A DNA stretch of 51,236 bases from Prevotella sp. (GTDB lineage Bacteria; Bacteroidota; Bacteroidia; Bacteroidales; Bacteroidaceae). Location of the stretch: assembly GCA_017417465.1 (NCBI GenBank), contig JAFPZD010000202.1, positions 1 to 51,236 on the forward strand, given 5' to 3'. The notes under the pieces were generated by a model. That model did no database searches. It was given only the letters and a program-made list of their open reading frames with translations, and had not been told where the DNA came from. The stretch's first letter is position 1. Every line of letters begins with the position of its first letter. Shown one piece after another: positions 1 to 6,491 of this stretch. The translations under genes and the position numbers were made by a program.

Positions 1-100
1 AGAATCACTGAACTCGAAAATCAAGGGCTTCAGAGCACAGGTACATGGAGTAGCGGATGTCCCATTCTTCATGTATCGTTTGTGCACTATATTCGGATAG
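1..100 (+). pseudogene. 3' end of an ISL3-like transposase
   Basis: The second forward frame is open from the window edge to a TAG at 98-100 and reads as a typical C-terminus of an ISL3-type DDE transposase. The stretch SKIKGFRAQVHGVADVPFF matches the usual family ending (SFNxKIKxFRAxxxGVxDxxFFLFRL) as I remember it. Only about 32 codons are visible, so whether the transposase is intact lies outside the window. It ends about 30 bases before a frame that appears to have lost its start, which suggests the element landed in or next to that gene. Family call is from memory of the motif, not from a search. Confidence 0.6.
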
Positions 101-280
101 TTGTCACAGGGTGGTCATCCACGGAAGAATTGAACAGCGCCCAATTATTCTTTCTTCGCTTACCAATCTTCACCTCTATTTTGGAAGGAAAGCTATGACT
201 TAATCCTAAGAATTTGCAAAGATTGCGGGGACAACAATATTTTTATTGTAGAAGATGAGAGGTGTGAACCTTTTCCTGAA

Positions 281-958
281 ATGGCGTTCAAAATAAGACT
301 ACCGGTGGAATGTTCGTGGGATAACATTTCTCATGGCGGTATTATTTCAGATGTACTTTTCAACATGTTCAATAATAATTACTATGTCTTTGGAGACAGT
401 GGCTTTTGGGGGAAATGGTGCGACTATGATAATGACTACATTGATTATGAAGCTTTTACTTTTGCATCTCCGATGTCGTCAGTCACGGCTTACAAGAATT
501 ATTTCTCTATCTCAAAACAAGAATTTAAGGGCCGAAGCTCCGTTCCAGGAAATTTGAGAGTTGGGTTTTGGAATAATATCAAATGGGAAAATGCACCTCA
601 AATGATATATTTCTGTTTTGGCAAAAAAAGGACTGATTCTTTTAGAAACTTTTTGATGTCAGCGATTAATAATACTATTTGTACTAAAGGACAGAAAGCA
701 AAAAAAGAGACCGTCATGACAGATTGCAACACCTCATGTTTTTATATTGAGTATGACATCAATAACAGCACGGTAGTCAGGGAAATAGGAACAGATGAAA
801 ACAATAAAGTTGTCACAAAAGGACCGTATAAAAATAATCTGGGATTTTGGATTGACAACGACCTGACACTTCAAGAGTATAAGGAAAGATTTGACATACA
901 CTCTATAGGAAAAGAAACATTTGACAAATTGTGGGAAAGTCCTATGAGTCTTATATAA
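281..958 (+). CDS. Hypothetical protein, probably 5'-truncated by the adjacent IS
   Basis: 225 residues from the first ATG. The same frame stays open upstream to 134 and reads like normal protein (YDLILRICKDCGDNNIFIVE), but has no ATG, GTG or TTG start, so the original gene probably began further left and was cut by the insertion sequence at 1-100. The protein is soluble-looking, rich in Asn, Asp, Phe and Trp, with no signal peptide or membrane segment. I do not recognise a family. Its size, AT-rich composition and position beside other small immunity-like genes suggest a polymorphic-toxin immunity protein, but this is inference. It may no longer be expressed from its own start. Confidence 0.55.
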   Translation: MAFKIRLPVECSWDNISHGGIISDVLFNMFNNNYYVFGDSGFWGKWCDYDNDYIDYEAFTFASPMSSVTAYKNYFSISKQEFKGRSSVPGNLRVGFWNNIKWENAPQMIYFCFGKKRTDSFRNFLMSAINNTICTKGQKAKKETVMTDCNTSCFYIEYDINNSTVVREIGTDENNKVVTKGPYKNNLGFWIDNDLTLQEYKERFDIHSIGKETFDKLWESPMSLI

Positions 959-977
959 AACATCCGAAAATCACGGG

Positions 978-1095
978 GTTTTTGATTCTGTCTGCAATAC
1001 GATGGATATTTTTCCGTTAATAATATGAGAACGAGAACTGTTTGTTTGGAATTGGACGCTGGGCCTCACCAATTATCACATGTTAGTGGCCTTCC
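978..1095. repeat. Two dispersed repeat segments shared with 4414-4481 and 6326-6374
   Basis: The gap 959-1202 holds no gene but is built from two pieces found elsewhere in the window. The part at 978-1044 (starting GGTTTTTGATTCTG) matches 4414-4481, both including CCGTTA followed by TTAATATGAG or AATATGAG. The part at 1046-1095 (TTGGAATTGGACGC) matches 6326-6374. A short third echo of GTTTTTGATTCT lies near 4548. The pieces are diverged, so they look like old mobile-element or gene debris rather than active elements. Confidence 0.6.
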
Positions 1096-1202
1096 CTACT
1101 CAATCGTCTGTAAACTAAAGAAATCATGACAGAATTAAAAACCTCTTACCATGATTCCACGGAATTTAGCTCCATATACCGGATTTTAAAAATATAATAA
1201 GT

Positions 1203-1688
1203 ATGAACAAATTAAGATTAAAGGATAATTCCGATTATGAAATCATAAAGAGTTGGTGCCTGACAATATATGATTATTTGATGTCCATAGATTCTGCCTA
1301 TACAAGTATTGTATATCACGAATATGGCTTTATGAGTATTATACGCAAAGCTGATAAAACCCGCAACTTGAAATTGATTAAAGCCTTATATAAAGAAACC
1401 AATTTGTATATCCGAGAAGATTTGCTTACTTCAAAGGAAATGACAGAATTGAATCAATTGTTAAAAGAGAAGTTCGGTCACAACATTGCAGATGAGATTG
1501 ACCGAGAGACTGCTCTTATAGAGAAAATCATCAAGCGAGGGAACATACGCAATGACAGAGAATTTGAAATGGTGAAGCGGCGTGAAGAAGAAATATACGC
1601 CGATGAAAGCCAAAACGAGTATGCAGAAACCCTTCGAAAGTTGATGGGCGATTATGAATGTCCTCAGCTGTCCGTTCGGTCGGATTAA
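1203..1688 (+). CDS. Small hypothetical protein, possible immunity protein
   Basis: 161 residues, mostly helical by eye, highly charged toward the C-terminus (repeated Arg/Glu between residues 100 and 135), with no signal peptide or membrane segment, so cytoplasmic. The A/T-rich leader before the ATG has no clear Shine-Dalgarno, as is usual in Bacteroidales. No family recognised with confidence; the context with two other small immunity-like genes suggests a role against a toxin. The last five codons and the stop lie inside a perfect 30-base palindrome (1672-1701), so the present C-terminus (LSVRSD) may come from that element rather than from the ancestral gene. Confidence 0.6.
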   Translation: MNKLRLKDNSDYEIIKSWCLTIYDYLMSIDSAYTSIVYHEYGFMSIIRKADKTRNLKLIKALYKETNLYIREDLLTSKEMTELNQLLKEKFGHNIADEIDRETALIEKIIKRGNIRNDREFEMVKRREEEIYADESQNEYAETLRKLMGDYECPQLSVRSD

Positions 1689-1701
1689 TCCGACCGAACG
1701 G
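1672..1701. repeat. Perfect 30-base palindrome, left boundary of gene cassette
   Basis: Arms CCGTTCGGTCGGATT and its exact complement with no spacer. It contains the stop codon of the preceding gene and is followed by GTAAAGAAAAG, not a T run, so it is not a canonical terminator. A related copy lies at 2973-3006, and the two enclose a two-gene unit. Confidence 0.8.
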
Positions 1702-1726
1702 GTAAAGAAAAGAGCAGTTTTATAAA

Positions 1727-2473
1727 ATGATTGTATTATTAGATTATATAGGTAAAAGAAAGATAAAGCTTTCTGCGCAAAAAGTAAGTGAATATGCTTT
1801 TCGCACAGAAGTCAAGGTTGTATTACCATGGTGTCAGTTGAAGACAGACCTCAATATCAGCCATGAGGAGTTAGAGACCACGGAACAGGCATTACGTTCG
1901 CTATTGGAAAAGTGTTTAAGAGAAGAAGAAGGGAAAACTAAATTGTTTCTTGCTGACGGTTCTCTTGCCGTCGACATTGCTTTGTCCTTCACAGGTTCTC
2001 TGGTATTACATTTCCATATAGCAGATGAAATATGGGAATGTCTGTTCGACTTGAATTCAGATGTGACTTGCCTTCAAGAGATTCTTGACCATATATGTGC
2101 CTTGAAAAAACAAAGTTTTAGGACACAGCAGGAAGTATTTCCAGATTATTATAATTCCCTGGTGTATGCTCTCAGTACTGAAAATGTACACGAGGATTAT
2201 TCAAATATTGTATTTGAATGTCAGGATGATTTGGGCAAGATAAATGTAGCGTATCATTTTCAAGCTTGGAATGACGAGCTAAAAGAATACAGAAATGGTT
2301 TTAATTCCCTTGTTAAAAATGGCGTATCCTTTAAGTTCGTTCCTTTAAGTGAATTTATAAGTTTGAGCTTTGAAAGGAAAGCCAATGACGATTCTTTTGT
2401 GCTAACAGGAGAAATGGAAGAACATAGCAGGAACTCTTGCATATTAAAGATAAAATCTGATGTTAAATTATGA
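1727..2473 (+). CDS. Putative immunity protein with two WapI-immunity-like halves
   Basis: 248 residues, no signal peptide, cytoplasmic. Residues about 1-125 and 150-245 look like two related beta-rich halves; each has a strand-rich stretch with a loop of the type 'F L ... L ... LxLxFEF/LHFHI', which recalls the fold seen in WapI-family immunity proteins. This resemblance is weak and from memory. The gene starts 26 bases after the palindrome at 1672-1701 and overlaps the next gene by four bases (ATGA), so the two are co-translated. Composition is AT-rich compared with the GC-rich core genes after 3000, which fits horizontal gain. Confidence 0.55.
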   Translation: MIVLLDYIGKRKIKLSAQKVSEYAFRTEVKVVLPWCQLKTDLNISHEELETTEQALRSLLEKCLREEEGKTKLFLADGSLAVDIALSFTGSLVLHFHIADEIWECLFDLNSDVTCLQEILDHICALKKQSFRTQQEVFPDYYNSLVYALSTENVHEDYSNIVFECQDDLGKINVAYHFQAWNDELKEYRNGFNSLVKNGVSFKFVPLSEFISLSFERKANDDSFVLTGEMEEHSRNSCILKIKSDVKL

Positions 2474-2955
2474 AAAGAGTGATAATAAAGAAAGGGAACA
2501 TCTTCAGCGTTGTTATTGAAAACTCTTACAAAGTGTATCTACAGTACGTAGCTGATGACATGACTCAATTGAACAGCAGGGTTGTCCGTGTATTCAAACA
2601 GCATTACTCTTTAAAAGAGAATCCAAGTATGGATGAAATAGTTAAAGACGAAATGGATTTCTATGCTCATACTATGCTTCGCTTGGCTGTTTGGGACGAT
2701 GTATTTATAAAAGTCGGTACACATAAAGACATCGGTGATGCACAAAACTTAATGTTCCGACAAACAGGGGACATTGACCTTTCCAAAATAACTAGGTCAT
2801 ATAAATGGTATATCTGGAAAATCAACAAGCCAATGATTTTTATTGGTCAGTTAACAGAACAATACAAAGATTATGAGCTAGGATCTATTTTTCCATATAA
2901 ATATATTATGGACAGGATAAAAATTGGAAAGTATTTGCATAAGACAGTTGAATAA
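2470..2955 (+). CDS. Putative immunity protein, Imm26-like
   Basis: 161 residues, cytoplasmic. It begins with a 'kKGNIFSVxIxxxYKVYLQYV' type strand pattern and continues with the segment DEMDFYAHTMLRLAVWDD and a Trp-rich YKWYIWKIN, a pattern I associate with Imm26-like immunity proteins of Bacteroidales polymorphic toxin systems; a profile search would settle it. The start overlaps the stop of the upstream gene by four bases, so the pair forms one translational unit. The stop is followed after only 17 bases by the second palindrome. No toxin gene is adjacent, so it would be an orphan (acquired) immunity gene. Confidence 0.55.
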   Translation: MKRVIIKKGNIFSVVIENSYKVYLQYVADDMTQLNSRVVRVFKQHYSLKENPSMDEIVKDEMDFYAHTMLRLAVWDDVFIKVGTHKDIGDAQNLMFRQTGDIDLSKITRSYKWYIWKINKPMIFIGQLTEQYKDYELGSIFPYKYIMDRIKIGKYLHKTVE

Positions 2956-2972
2956 TCAATGGACCCGAATCC

Positions 2973-3006
2973 CCGTTCGGTTGGATTTGTAAATCCGACT
3001 GAACGG
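2973..3006. repeat. Near-perfect palindrome, right boundary of gene cassette
   Basis: Arms CCGTTCGGTTGGATTT and AAATCCGACTGAACGG around a two-base centre, with two mismatches between the arms. It is clearly related to 1672-1701 (shared CCGTTCGGTYGGATT). The base after it begins the remnant of a permease gene, and base composition changes sharply at this point. Confidence 0.75.
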
Positions 3007-3007
3007 A

Positions 3008-3106
3008 GTGCTGACGTGGACCCATGCCGTGGCCGTCGTCCTCGTCTTCATCGGCGTGTCGCTGGTCACGAAGTCCAAGAGCCGGAAGGACATTGAGGCT
3101 CAATAA
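3008..3106 (+). pseudogene. C-terminal remnant of a DMT/EamA family permease
   Basis: The forward frame through 3008-3106 reads as a last membrane helix and charged tail (AVAVVLVFIGVSLVTKSKSR, then a stop at 3104-3106). A helix ending 'GV.LV' followed by a basic tail is the usual end of EamA/DMT exporters. Nothing of the other nine helices is present to the left; the AT-rich cassette begins at the palindrome directly before it. The remnant has GC-rich codon use like the core genes, so it belongs to the host chromosome and marks the insertion or deletion point. Confidence 0.6.
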
Positions 3107-3158
3107 TCATGCTACCGGGCATTACCGTGAGACGCCCTCCGCGGCAACCCCGCAAAAG

Positions 3159-3198
3159 AAAACTGCTCAGCTTCCCAATCGGGAGTCTGAGCAGTTTT
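3159..3198 (-). terminator. Rho-independent terminator of the outer-membrane protein gene
   Basis: A 12-base perfect stem (AAAACTGCTCAG with its complement) with a further TCCC/GGGA pairing inside the loop. On the minus strand it is followed by TTTTCTTTT. It lies 18 bases after the stop of the minus-strand gene ending at 3216. Confidence 0.8.
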
Positions 3199-3215
3199 GT
3201 TATCTGTCAATCGCC

Positions 3216-3758
3216 TTAGAAGTTGTAGTACAGACCGAAGGTCAGGTCAGCACCGCTGAGGTTAAGGCCAAACTTACTGATATTGTTGTCGTCGCCATCA
3301 GGGTTGTACTGGTCCCAGCCGATGAAACCGACGTGAGAGACAAAGCTCAACTTATCGGTCAGGTTCACAGCCACACCGGGCTTGAAGCCCACTGCAAGCT
3401 CCGTCCAGTCAGCATCAGAGGCGCTGATGAAGTCGACACCACCGTCAACGAAAAGGTTCACCTTGCCCAGGTTGGCAAACGTGTAACGGGCATAGGGAGC
3501 AAAGACGAAAGCGCTCTCGCTGACACCGTTGACACCTTTGAACTTGTCGCTCTCATAACCAATCACTGTACCAACGGCCCACTCATCACTGATGCTATAG
3601 CCAATCTCGGGCATGATCTTAAAGACTGTCTCGTTCTTGTCACCGGCCAGCTTCTGGCTGTTCCAAGCCTCAAAAGCAAAGCTACCACCAAGATAAACCT
3701 GTGCGTTCATGCTCACTGCGACGAATGCAGCTGCGATTGTCATCAAAATCTTTTTCAT
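3216..3758 (-). CDS. Small outer-membrane beta-barrel protein
   Basis: 180 residues. Residues 1-19 (MKKILMTIAAAFVAVSMNA) form a signal peptide cut before QVYLGG. The rest alternates polar and hydrophobic residues in about eight strands with short turns, many aromatic girdle residues, and ends in LTFGLYYNF, the terminal Phe signature recognised by the BAM machinery. This is the OmpX/opacity or 'porin family' barrel size class found in many Bacteroidales. No OmpA peptidoglycan-binding domain is present. Function is not deducible beyond an outer-membrane barrel. It is monocistronic, with a TACCTTTG promoter about 90 bases upstream and its own terminator. Confidence 0.8.
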   Translation of the reverse strand: MKKILMTIAAAFVAVSMNAQVYLGGSFAFEAWNSQKLAGDKNETVFKIMPEIGYSISDEWAVGTVIGYESDKFKGVNGVSESAFVFAPYARYTFANLGKVNLFVDGGVDFISASDADWTELAVGFKPGVAVNLTDKLSFVSHVGFIGWDQYNPDGDDNNISKFGLNLSGADLTFGLYYNF

Positions 3759-3847
3759 TTTGTCTTACTCTATTTTTTTAAAATTAGACATTGCCACTAT
3801 TATATATTATATTGTGGCGTTAACTATTTGGTTTCTTAAAACCGCTG

Positions 3848-3855
3848 CAAAGGTA
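3848..3855 (-). promoter_or_regulatory. -7 element (TACCTTTG) of the barrel protein gene
   Basis: Minus-strand TACCTTTG followed by CAGCGG, the Bacteroidetes housekeeping -7 box. It gives a leader of roughly 80 bases before the start at 3758. A clear -33 TTTG at the usual distance is not obvious. Confidence 0.65.
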
Positions 3856-4024
3856 CGCCAAAGTTTGGAAACCGCATAACTTTATACAAGTTTCTTGCAT
3901 TTTCCGGCTATTTTCTTGATTTAGCTTGCTTATGTGGCCTAATTATATAATTTTGTATAATTAATAAGGATGATTCGCCTCTTTTTTAGTAAACGTGCAA
4001 CAACAGTATAAAAAAAACAGACAC

Positions 4025-4063
4025 AAAGAGCCGCAGCCGGAGATGTTCCGGCTGCGGTTCTTT
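4025..4063 (-). terminator. Terminator after the dockerin fragment
   Basis: Long GC-rich stem, AAAGAGCCGCAGCCGGA paired with TCCGGCTGCGGTTCTTT, followed on the minus strand by a T-rich run (TGTTTTTTTT after a short spacer). It sits just after the stop of the dockerin fragment and is probably the original terminator of that gene. Confidence 0.75.
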
Positions 4064-4084
4064 GGTTAACGGATCGTGACGGGC

Positions 4085-4393
4085 TTATTCGCCTACTGCG
4101 GACTCGGTTGCCTCGCCCTGTGCGCCGGCCATGATGTTGGTAATGGCAATGATGTCGCCAGTACCCACTTCACCGTCGCCGTTGATGTCGCACTGCTCAA
4201 GGGTGAGCGAAGCATCGGTCGAGGCCATGAAGTTGGTGATGGCAATGATGTCGCCAATACCCACCTGGCCGTCGCTGTTGACGTCGCCCTCGATAGCGTC
4301 GGCAATGTCCTTAGGCAGGAACTTCACGGCATGGAGCACCACGTCGGCGCCGCTTCCTGATGTGCCGTCGCCGTCGAAGCTGGTGTTAACCAC
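4085..4393 (-). pseudogene. Dockerin-type C-terminal gene fragment
   Basis: About 100 codons ending in two type I dockerin-like EF-hand repeats (GDVNSDGQVGIGDIIAITNF and DINGDGEVGTGDIIAITNIM). The segment GADVVLHAVKFLP just before them is identical to the one near residue 950 of the secreted protein at 9771-12890, so this is the tail of a paralogue. No signal peptide or upstream body remains: the frame can be followed to about 4453 (through RIKNLSLRFNRVV) and then meets a stop inside a dispersed repeat. The apparent start is a GTG with no leader. I read it as a truncated remnant that kept its terminator. Confidence 0.7.
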
Positions 4394-4413
4394 ACGGTTG
4401 AATCGGAGGGACA

Positions 4414-4481
4414 GGTTTTTGATTCTGCCTACACTATAATGAATAATTATCCGTTATTAATATGAGGACGGGAGCTGTTTA
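4414..4481. repeat. Second copy of dispersed repeat (see 978-1044)
   Basis: Begins GGTTTTTGATTCTG and ends GGAGCTGTTT; aligns along about 67 bases with 978-1044. It joins the dockerin fragment on its left. A third short match, GTTTTTGATTCT preceded by GGAATCAAAGGGAACA, lies at 4536-4560, and forms an imperfect inverted repeat with itself (GAATCAAA ... TTTGATTC), as the end of an IS or MITE might. Confidence 0.55.
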
Positions 4482-4710
4482 TTCTTTTATGCCAAGAATC
4501 TGAAGAGTGCAGAGCGGTACAGGCATCTATCATGGAATCAAAGGGAACAGTTTTTGATTCTACTGTAATAAGTGAAATGTAAACTTAAATAAGCGATGAG
4601 TCCATAAAAAAACGGCAAAACGTATCGGAATGTGCAGATTCATTTGTAGTTTTGAGGCTTGGCCTTGAAAGTAGGCTGCATGTAGGAAATACAAAATAAA
4701 TCGTAATTTG

Positions 4711-4742
4711 TTTGGTGTTTCGCTCGATAAGCAGTACCTTTG
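4711..4742 (+). promoter_or_regulatory. Orphan consensus promoter
   Basis: TTTG at 4711-4714, a 20-base spacer and TACCTTTG at 4735-4742: a full match to the Bacteroidetes promoter pattern. No open reading frame follows for more than 1.6 kb on this strand, so it probably drives an RNA or is left over from a lost gene. Confidence 0.65.
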
Positions 4743-4748
4743 CACCCG

Positions 4749-4875
4749 AATACTTATAAGTTGAAGCAACCGCTGCTTTCTTGAAAGTCTCTCGAATTAG
4801 CCATTCACCAAGACATTCGCAAGAAAAGACGACAGCCTGCTCACGGCTCCAACGGAGTCGTGAGCATTTGTATTA
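4749..4875 (+). ncRNA. Candidate small RNA or leader
   Basis: A transcript from the promoter at 4711-4742 would start near 4749 and run into a strong hairpin at about 4838-4867 (TGCTCACGGCTCC and GGAGTCGTGAGCA around AAC, one G-T pair), followed by TTTGTATT. The tail is less T-rich than a textbook terminator. There is no reading frame of note inside. It could be a small RNA of ~125 nt or the attenuator leader of a deleted gene. No known RNA family recognised with confidence. Confidence 0.4.
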
Positions 4876-5320
4876 ATCACTGGGACGGTTTTTGCGTCCT
4901 TGCGGTAGTAAGCGAGCAGGGGCTCGAGCGCTGTCAATACTTCTTTAATGAGTACGAGTTCTCTTCTGCATTCGCTGCTCCATTAAGTAACAGAATGAAT
5001 AATAGTTAATTGTTCAACCCTTCATTTTAGGTGTATGTAGCTATGTGTTAGAGAGATACGGTGAAGGGTTGGTTTGGACGCCTTGCCACTCGATAATCGC
5101 TTGTTTCTGACACACGTAAGTCATAGGTTTACGACATGGAAACGGCATAGTTGCGACATGAAACTGCTCTAATCAAGGCAAACGTGCAATGCTTTTCGTC
5201 GCCATGAAATCATACCCAGCCTGCGGTGTTTTATGACTCAGTGCTAGAGGCAAAATTTGCGTGACTTGGAGTCTGATTTTTTCTGCGATTGTATTGTACT
5301 GAAATACAGGACAATATGTT
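4876..5320. other. Intergenic stretch without a gene
   Basis: No supported reading frame. It contains a degenerate copy of the REP-like loop (TTGCGTCCTTGCGGTAGTAAG, near 4890-4910; compare 13012-13055) and an inverted pair, CAACCCTTCA near 5009 and TGAAGGGTTG near 5063, which can fold into a long-looped hairpin. Otherwise nothing recognisable. Confidence 0.5.
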
Positions 5321-5408
5321 GCTGACGTTCGTCAGCAGATTTGCCGACCTTCGTCAGCAGATTTGCCGACCTTCGTCAGCAGATTTGCTGACCTTCGTCA
5401 GCAGATGA
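5321..5408. repeat. Four tandem copies of a 22-base repeat
   Basis: Units at 5321-5342, 5343-5364, 5365-5386 and 5387-5408, each close to GCCGACCTTCGTCAGCAGATTT. The first unit carries a perfect small stem, CTGACG-TT-CGTCAG. There is no spacer between units, so this is a tandem array, not a CRISPR. Confidence 0.85.
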
Positions 5409-5435
5409 TAGTATTGCTATTGGGGGCGCAATTCC

Positions 5436-6025
5436 GCCAGAGTAGGGGCAGGCCCATTGCCGAGCAAGCTCGCCTACCCATAGCCTTTATGCCAGCCCGA
5501 TGCCCCCCAAAGGGGCAGTGTCGCCGCGAATGTAGAAATTACACTGGCCCTGACGGGCCATCGGGCTGGCACAAAGGCTACGGGTAGGCGAGCTTGCTCG
5601 GGAATGGGCCTGCCCCTACTTGTGGCGGCATCGCCTGTCCCTTGACACTGGCCCTGACGGGCCAACGGGCTGGCACAAAGGCTACGGGTAGGCGAGCTTG
5701 CTCGGGAATGGGCCTGCCCCTACACTGGCGGCCTGCCCCTACTTGCGGCGGCATCGTCTGTTCCGCCGATGCGTTGTTGCGGATAGGCGCTTGCGCCTAG
5801 GATGTTGTTTTTGCTCTTTCTCTTTCTATAAAATTGTTTTTGTTGTTTGTGTTGTCTTAAAAGAATAAGGTGGCGGCATCGCCTGTCCCCTGACACTGGC
5901 CCTGACGGGCCATCGGGCTGGCACGGGGCCTGCCCCTACACTGGCGGAATTGCCCCTACACTGACGACCTGCCCCTACAGGCGGAATTGCCCGTACACTG
6001 GCGGAATTGCCCGTAGATAGTGACA
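5436..6025. repeat. Cluster of GC-rich palindromic repeats
   Basis: The segment from 5440 to 5505 (GGGGCAGGCCCATTGCCGAG ... GCCAGCCCGATG) recurs in inverted orientation at about 5566-5620 and again at 5667-5725. Each copy includes the small palindrome CGAGCTTGCTCG and the pair CCCTGACGGGCC. From 5923 to 6020 a shorter unit around CTGGCGGAATTGCCC is repeated four or five times. The open frames here are all in repeat sequence and do not look coding. The stretch 6025-6130 holds nothing recognisable. Confidence 0.75.
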
Positions 6026-6187
6026 TTTTTAATTGGTGGTACAAGAGCAGTGTTGGCAAGATGGCTATGGTCACACTGGCCTGACGGACCAACAAATCAT
6101 TCACCGCAACTAGCTTTCAATGAGATATTTACGTAAGAAGTGAAGGGTTTTGGAATACAGATCATCTTCGGTATTAGCTGCTCATTA

Positions 6188-6345
6188 TCAGCGTTTATGG
6201 CGATGGAAGAGATCGCCGAGGCCGTTGAAGTCGCACTTCATGATGAGTCCGATGCCCTGCGTGTTGAGCGAAGAGCGGGTGAAGTAGCGGTCGCAAATCA
6301 CGGGGACATTGTCCGTGATGTTATGTTGGAATTGGACGCCGGCCC
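6188..6345 (-). pseudogene. Unidentified degraded coding remnant
   Basis: The minus strand reads about 50 codons of normal-looking protein (VICDRYFTRSSLNTQGIGLI, then MKCDFNGLGDLFHRHKR and a stop at 6188-6190) with GC-rich codon use. Upstream the frame breaks within the repeat shared with 1046-1095. I do not recognise the family. It is probably the 3' end of a lost gene. Confidence 0.35.
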
Positions 6346-6374
6346 GCGCCAATTATCATGAGTTAGTGGTCTTC
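6326..6374. repeat. Second copy of dispersed repeat (see 1046-1095)
   Basis: TTGGAATTGGACGCCGGCCC through AGTTAGTGGTCTTCGC aligns with 1046-1095 with scattered substitutions. Confidence 0.6.
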
Positions 6375-6415
6375 GCGCTATTGTGAAAAAACCGTAAAAA
6401 GCGGAGTGGCAATGC

Positions 6416-6444
6416 TTTGCTAACCATTTTATTTTATACCTTTG
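6416..6444 (+). promoter_or_regulatory. Promoter of the 981-residue secreted protein
   Basis: TTTG at 6416-6419 and TACCTTTG at 6437-6444, spacer 17 bases (slightly short). The leader to the ATG at 6492 is about 40 bases and A-rich. Confidence 0.65.
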
Positions 6445-6491
6445 CAGCGCAAATGCAAATCATATCAATAAATTACTAAAACAAACAAATT

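Noticed and set aside
3024-3839. Long forward frame opposite the outer-membrane barrel gene
   Set aside because: Antisense to a clear signal-peptide-bearing barrel gene with promoter and terminator; composition is not protein-like.
5321-5408. Possible CRISPR array
   Set aside because: Repeats are directly adjacent, with no spacers and no cas genes.
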